Shown here piece by piece: positions 59,944 through 64,000 of a DNA stretch of 64,000 nt. Origin of the DNA: Micromonospora pallida (GTDB taxonomy: Bacteria; Actinomycetota; Actinomycetes; Mycobacteriales; Micromonosporaceae); NCBI RefSeq assembly GCF_900090325.1, contig NZ_FMHW01000002.1, positions 5,643,001 to 5,707,000 on the forward strand, written 5' to 3'. Both the position numbers and the translations under genes were made by a program. The notes beneath the pieces are model-generated. The model was not told the origin of the DNA and made no database searches. It saw nothing but the letters and a program-made list of their open reading frames with translations. Numbering within the stretch: position 1 is the first letter of the stretch; every line of letters starts with the position of its first letter.

Positions 59944-61370
59944 CGGGCGTCTCCGGGAGCGTCGTGGCGGGTGAACACCGCCATCTGGGTCGGCGGCCCG
60001 ACCTCGGGGTCGTCGACCCCGACCGGTAGGAGGCGCACCGAGTAGCCCCACGCGGCGGCGACCGCCTCCGCCCAGGATCGGAACTGGGCGCGGGTCCACT
60101 CGAAGCGGTGGTCGCGGTGCCGCATCCGGCCCGCGGGCAGATCCGGGTACCGGACGTTGTGCTCGACGTTGGGTGTCGTCACCACGACCGTGCCGGGGCG
60201 GGCATGGGCGAACACCGTCCGCTCCAGCGCCCCGAGCCGGGGCGGGTCGACGTGCTCGACGACCTCCATCAGCACCACCGCGTCGAACCCGGCGATCCGG
60301 CTGTCCCGGTAGGTCAGCGAGGACTGGATCAGCCCCACCCGCTCGCGTTGCCGCTCGGACATCCGTTCCAGGTGCAGCCGGCGCGCCGCGATCTGCAACG
60401 CCCGGGCCGACACGTCCACCCCGACCACTTCGGTGAAGACCGGGTCGGCGGCCAGGGCCCGCAGCAGCGTTCCGTCGCCACAGCCGAGGTCGACCACGCG
60501 GGTCGCACCGGCCGCCCGGAGGGTGGCCAGGACCGCACCCCGGCGCTGCTCGGCGAGGGAGACCGAACGCTGCGGCACGTCGTCGCCGTCCCCGTCCGGT
60601 ACGGCGTTGTCCAGCGTCTGCGGCTCGGCGTCGTCGACCTCCGCCAGTCGACCCACGGCGGTGCTGACCAGGGCCCGCCTGTGCGCCAGGTAGCGGCGGA
60701 GGATGAGATCCCGCTCCGGGTGCTCCTGCAACCAGCCCGCCCCTGCGCGGACCAGCTTGTCCACCTCGTCCGTGGTGACCCAGTAGTGCTTGGTGTTGTC
60801 CAGCACGGGCAGCAGGACGTACAGGTGGTTCAGCGCCTCCGCCAGGCGCACCCGACCGGTCAGGCGCACGTCCAGGTACCGCGACGGTCCCCAGTGCGGC
60901 ACCTGCGGATCGAGCGGTACGGTCGCCGCCTCGACGGACCAACCCAACGGCTCGAACACCCGGCGCGCCACCTCGGCCCCACCCACGCACGGCAGTGCCG
61001 GAACACGTACCTCCAACGGCAGCCGCTGCGCCGGCAACTCCGGGCGGGCATCGCAGCGGCCCGCCATCGCCGTACGGAACACCCGGCCCAACGCCACCGC
61101 CAGCATCGACGACGCCGCGTACGGCCGGTCGTTGACGTACTGCGCCAGCGTGAACCCGTCCGGCCCGCCCGTACCCTTGCCGCGCACCAGGGCGACCGGA
61201 TCCACCTCCAACAGCAGCGCCGCCGTGCAGCGCTGCTCTGTCGCCTCCGGGTAGAAGACGTGCGCCTGCCCCACCGACACCTCGAAGCTCTGCACCCGGC
61301 CCGGATGCTTGTGCAGCAGAAACCCCAGGTCCGCGGCGGCCGGCGCAGTCGAGGTAATCGTCAGGAACAT
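59940..61370 (-). CDS. hen1: 3' terminal RNA ribose 2'-O-methyltransferase Hen1
   Basis: A 476-residue protein: an N-terminal Hen1-L domain (FYPEATEQRCTAALLLEVDPVALVRG) that activates the Pnkp ligase, and a C-terminal methyltransferase with VVDLGCGDGTLLRAL (SAM loop), VVLMEVVEHVDPPRL (metal-binding ExxEH) and the later histidine in RMRHRDHRFEWTRAQF. It methylates the repaired RNA end so it cannot be cut again. ATG 61370. First gene of the RNA repair operon; its promoter should lie in the 399-bp region upstream, shared with a divergent gene. Confidence 0.95.
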   Translation of the reverse strand: MFLTITSTAPAAADLGFLLHKHPGRVQSFEVSVGQAHVFYPEATEQRCTAALLLEVDPVALVRGKGTGGPDGFTLAQYVNDRPYAASSMLAVALGRVFRTAMAGRCDARPELPAQRLPLEVRVPALPCVGGAEVARRVFEPLGWSVEAATVPLDPQVPHWGPSRYLDVRLTGRVRLAEALNHLYVLLPVLDNTKHYWVTTDEVDKLVRAGAGWLQEHPERDLILRRYLAHRRALVSTAVGRLAEVDDAEPQTLDNAVPDGDGDDVPQRSVSLAEQRRGAVLATLRAAGATRVVDLGCGDGTLLRALAADPVFTEVVGVDVSARALQIAARRLHLERMSERQRERVGLIQSSLTYRDSRIAGFDAVVLMEVVEHVDPPRLGALERTVFAHARPGTVVVTTPNVEHNVRYPDLPAGRMRHRDHRFEWTRAQFRSWAEAVAAAWGYSVRLLPVGVDDPEVGPPTQMAVFTRHDAPGDAR

Positions 61371-61769
61371 CGCCACAGCTTCGCAGCCAACCCCCCGGAC
61401 AGCCAGCCCATTCGGGGGCACGCCGGCAACCGTGCGCCGCCCCACGGACCACCGATGATCGCGCGGTTGCCTGCCGTTGCCCGGCAGTTGACGGTTCCCA
61501 CAACCCCTACGCGAGCCGGCAGCCATGCCGGCCTCGCGCCGCATATTGATATCCACTGGCATTACCAGCGGCCTGATCTGCTGTTTCGCTTGGGCTGGGA
61601 TTTGCGTGAACCGCAACGCCAAAGAGATGTGCAAGAAACCCGACACGTTGACAGCGAGAGTTGAGTAGTCCTCGCTTCGTCCAAATTCCCATTCCTGCCG
61701 CATGCTTGTCGGGGTTCAGTTTTGGGGCGCGAGCCGTGGGGGCCGCGCCCGGTGCGAAAGGAAACAATC
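61371..61769. other. 399-bp divergent intergenic region
   Basis: Between hen1 and the unrecognised gene. GC content falls noticeably from about 61540 onward. A TTGACA occurs at 61648-61653 on the plus strand but no matching -10 follows at 16-18 bp. Near the right end GGGCGCG (61725-61731) pairs with CGCGCCC (61744-61750), a hairpin 20 bp ahead of the start codon. Short ORFs here have no start signals and look spurious. Confidence 0.5.
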
Positions 61770-62918
61770 ATGCAGCCAGAGCAGCCGAAAGACCCGAAGC
61801 CGTCGACCCTGACGATCAGCGACGCCGTCCAGAAGAACCTCATGTTCTACGCGCGGATCTCGATGCGCTACTTCGATCTGTTCACCGGCATCAAGATTCG
61901 GAAGCACCAGCGCGATCGCTTCCACACCGCATCTCTCGGCAGCTCGATCATCAAGTGGGACTACGACAACCCGGAGCAGTCGGTCCGTGACCTGACCGCC
62001 AACAACGGCGAGAAGGTGATGGAATTCGTCAAGGAGGCCACGCCCTACAGCAAGAAGGAGAAGAGGCTGGGGGCGACCGGCTTCACCGACTGCCTGTCGG
62101 GTGAGAAGTTCCACATGTACACCCACGTCAGCAACGCGGTGCCGGTTCCCGTACCGTTCCAGTCGCCGTTCGCCAACATCAAGTCCTGGATGCCTTTCCG
62201 CGCCCTGCTGTCGGTGTTCCCGCCGGTCGGCGGTGAGGTGCCGGAGGTATCGCGGCTCGGTCACGTGGTGATCGACGACTCGATGGCCGAGGGTGACCTG
62301 AGCAAGGAGATCGAGCGCGACAACGCGCTCATCGAGTACCGGCAGAAGCGGCTGACGGAGAACGTTCCGGTATCCGGGCCGATCGCGCTGGGCAACGTTT
62401 TCGTCAAGGCCAGCCGGGCCAGCATCCTGGAAAACGACCAGTACGTCGTCCGGTATTCGCTGATGAGCACGTCGGACGTGCACGCCCTCGACGGCGAGGC
62501 CCTGTGGATGCAGGTCTACGACAAGTCCGACAAGACCACGACGTTCATGGCCGTCGGCGGTGGCCGCAACAACGTGCCGGGTCTCGACAAGCTCAACAAC
62601 CGTACTGCCGGCCTGGTCTTCTCGACCATGCACCACACTTTCGGCGCGCTGATGGGTGCTATCGCCAAGAGCAACACGGGTGTTCTCGAACTCACCAATG
62701 GCGTACCCGGAATTGCCTGGTCGCAGTCGGTGCAACTGCTGCGTGACAACCCGGTGCTGGGCACCCGTCGGGGGCTCGCCGCCGGATTCGACGTGGGCAG
62801 CCGGGTGCTCGCGATGGTCCGCCAGTACAAGGGCATGAATGTCGTCGATGTCCCCGGCGACGACGACCTGGTCGAGATCAGTGTGACGGTCGACCCGCTC
62901 GACGAAACCAAGATGTAG
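61770..62918 (+). CDS. Unrecognised 382-residue protein beside the RNA repair operon
   Basis: I do not recognise this protein. It starts at ATG 61770 after GAAAGGAAAC and is soluble: no signal peptide, membrane segment or obvious coiled coil. It has very few cysteines, many Asn, Met and Lys, and an alternating alpha/beta look (MFYARISMRYFDLFTGIKIR; GEALWMQVYDKSDKTTTFMAVGGG; EISVTVDP at the end). Base composition is clearly less GC-rich than in its neighbours, suggesting recent transfer or a special codon history. It is divergent from pnkp-hen1 and convergent with helR across a hairpin. Confidence 0.85.
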   Translation: MQPEQPKDPKPSTLTISDAVQKNLMFYARISMRYFDLFTGIKIRKHQRDRFHTASLGSSIIKWDYDNPEQSVRDLTANNGEKVMEFVKEATPYSKKEKRLGATGFTDCLSGEKFHMYTHVSNAVPVPVPFQSPFANIKSWMPFRALLSVFPPVGGEVPEVSRLGHVVIDDSMAEGDLSKEIERDNALIEYRQKRLTENVPVSGPIALGNVFVKASRASILENDQYVVRYSLMSTSDVHALDGEALWMQVYDKSDKTTTFMAVGGGRNNVPGLDKLNNRTAGLVFSTMHHTFGALMGAIAKSNTGVLELTNGVPGIAWSQSVQLLRDNPVLGTRRGLAAGFDVGSRVLAMVRQYKGMNVVDVPGDDDLVEISVTVDPLDETKM

Positions 62919-62932
62919 CAGCCGTACGTGTT

Positions 62933-62993
62933 CATCCGCTCGGGCCGTGGGGGTCGACGAGGGTCCGCGTCGATTCCACCGTCCGAGCGGATG
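62933..62993. terminator. Long imperfect hairpin between convergent genes
   Basis: CATCCGCTCGG (62933-62943) pairs perfectly with CCGAGCGGATG (62983-62993); further in, GTGG/CCAC and TCGACG/CGTCGA also pair, with small internal loops and an 8-nt top loop. It begins 14 bp after the stop of the unrecognised gene and serves both directions. Confidence 0.75.
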
Positions 62994-63048
62994 CTCCGTA
63001 TTACTGCTTTCCCACTTCGTACACGATCATCAACTGGACGGGGCGACG

Positions 63049-64000
63049 TCAAGAACTGGTAAGGAGGACGAGTTGCTGGGTCGCCCGGGTCATCGCGACG
63101 TAGCGGTCGACCGCTCCCTCGACGCCCTCGCCGAACGCGTCGGGGTCGACGAGGACGACCAGGTCGAACTCGAGCCCCTTCGCCAGCTCCGGGGTCAGTG
63201 ACCGGACACGGGGCGTCGCCCGGAAGGTGGGATCGCCGATGACACAGGCGGTTCCCTCGGCGTGCGCGACGAGCCAGGCGTCGAGAATCGAGCCCAGTTC
63301 CGCAGCAGACCCACGTACGACGGGAATGCCGCTGCTGCGGATGGAGGTGGGCACGTTGGCGTCCGGGAGCACGGCCCGGATGACCGGCTCAGCTTCCACC
63401 ATGACCTCTTCCGGCGTCCGGTAGTTGATGGTCAGGGAGGCCAGGTTGATCCGGTCGAGGCCGATCCGCTCGAGCCGTTCCCGCCACGACTCCGTGAACC
63501 CGTGCCGGGCCTGGGCGCGGTCCCCGACGATGGTGAAGCTTCGGGACGGGCAGCGCAGCAGCAGCATCTGCCACTCCGCGTCGGTCAGTTCCTGCGCCTC
63601 GTCCACCACGATGTGTGCGAACGGGCCGGCGAGCCGGTCCGGGTCGGTGTGGGACAGGGCGGCCTCGTCCACCAGGGCGTCCTGGAAGTCCTCGCCGCGC
63701 AGCATCGTGACCAGCCCGGTGCCGTACTCGTCGTCGGCGACCGCGATGAGGTCGTCCACGACCCTGGTCATCCGCTCGCGTTCGGCGGCGACCGCGACCT
63801 CGTGCCGACGCTTGCGTCGGGACGTCTCCGGGTCACCGAGCCGCTGCCGGGCCGTGTCCAGCAGCGGCAGGTCGGACACGGTCCAGGCCTGCGCGTCCGG
63901 GCGTTGCAGCTTCCGGACCTCGTCGGGGCTGAGCCAGGGCGCGCACTTGCGTAGGTAGGCGGGCACCGACCACAGGTCCCCGACGAGGTCGGCCGCTTCG
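63049..64000 (-). CDS. helR: HelR, RNA polymerase-recycling helicase-like ATPase, N-terminus missing
   Basis: The last 317 residues of a HelD/UvrD-superfamily ATPase; the gene runs off the right edge, since the frame stays open to 64000 (EAADLVGDLWSVPAYLRK). Visible motifs: Walker B HIVVDEAQELTDAEWQMLLL, FTIVGDRAQ, INYRTPEEV, LTPELAKGLEFDLVVLVDP and VDRYVAMTRATQQLVLL. The compact C-terminus fits HelR, which removes rifamycin-bound RNA polymerase from DNA and gives rifamycin tolerance in Streptomyces. A rifamycin-associated element, if present, would lie outside this window. Confidence 0.85.
   Translation of the reverse strand, partial: EAADLVGDLWSVPAYLRKCAPWLSPDEVRKLQRPDAQAWTVSDLPLLDTARQRLGDPETSRRKRRHEVAVAAERERMTRVVDDLIAVADDEYGTGLVTMLRGEDFQDALVDEAALSHTDPDRLAGPFAHIVVDEAQELTDAEWQMLLLRCPSRSFTIVGDRAQARHGFTESWRERLERIGLDRINLASLTINYRTPEEVMVEAEPVIRAVLPDANVPTSIRSSGIPVVRGSAAELGSILDAWLVAHAEGTACVIGDPTFRATPRVRSLTPELAKGLEFDLVVLVDPDAFGEGVEGAVDRYVAMTRATQQLVLLTSS

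Noticed and set aside
61648..61676. A perfect TTGACA as promoter of the unrecognised 382-residue gene
   Set aside because: No TAnnnT-type box occurs 16-18 bp downstream (the bases there are CTCGCT).
61507..61767. An 86-codon minus-strand frame in the hen1 upstream region
   Set aside because: No Shine-Dalgarno, no recognisable motif, and it spans the probable promoter region.

Overview
The window is very GC-rich (roughly 70 percent or more), with dense genes, many GTG starts, ATGA/GTGA/TGATG stop-start overlaps and several apparently leaderless promoters. A bldC-type regulator, a HAMP-array osmosensor kinase locus like Streptomyces osaABC, a complete stressosome operon, RsbW/SpoIIE-type switches and a HelR helicase point to a sporulating or mycelial actinomycete. 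I infer a Micromonosporaceae member (Micromonospora-like) from protein similarity remembered by eye; no database search was possible.

Layout. 1-3341: a DHFR-like reductase cut by the left edge, a Cds1-type cysteine desulfhydrase, an SDR coupled to an AsnC regulator, and a BldC-like regulator. 3363-7444: UbiX, UbiA and UbiD homologues that look like the late futalosine-menaquinone steps, interrupted on the opposite strand by an orphan terpene synthase. 7603-9818: a small accessory patch (two coupled hypotheticals, an AlpA-like HTH protein, a lipoprotein, a small ORF). 9912-12120: an M23 peptidase and a secreted DUF11-like protein. 12186-18387: a tightly overlapping haem/cytochrome c maturation operon (hemL, phosphatase, TlpA, CcdA, ResB, CcsB), the same order I recall from Mycobacterium. 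18539-26280: an STAS protein and an osaB/osaA/osaC-like locus in which osaA is split by a one-base frameshift. 26390-33553: a GlcE-like oxidoreductase, oligopeptidase B, a deacetylase/glycosyltransferase operon and a TIGR03086 protein.

33582-39685: a six-gene stressosome operon (rsbR, rsbS, rsbT, an RsbT-PP2C fusion, a histidine kinase, a receiver-PP2C protein) divergent from an STAS antagonist. 39705-51104: mostly transporters and regulators (MFS/FadR, MscL, BenE/XRE-cupin, PP2C, TetR pair, GNAT, ZIP, epimerase). 51224-52445: tRNA-Lys followed by a small toxin-antitoxin patch bounded by an imperfect copy of the tRNA 3' end. 52580-54220: an ECF42-type sigma factor with its DGPF partner and a matching promoter. 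54198-57286: prolyl oligopeptidase and an LppX-like lipoprotein. 57361-61370: a Pnkp-Hen1 RNA repair operon. 61770-62918: an unrecognised 382-residue protein. 63049-64000: helR, cut by the right edge.

The main curiosities are the osaA frameshift, a 60-bp palindromic repeat present once between genes and once in frame inside ccdA, three genes whose 3' ends including the stop codon are followed by degenerate tandem copies, the orphan protein beside the RNA-repair operon, an alternative-hairpin element at 9811-9847, and a set of short palindromes placed like operators. No CRISPR array, complete IS element or prophage was seen.
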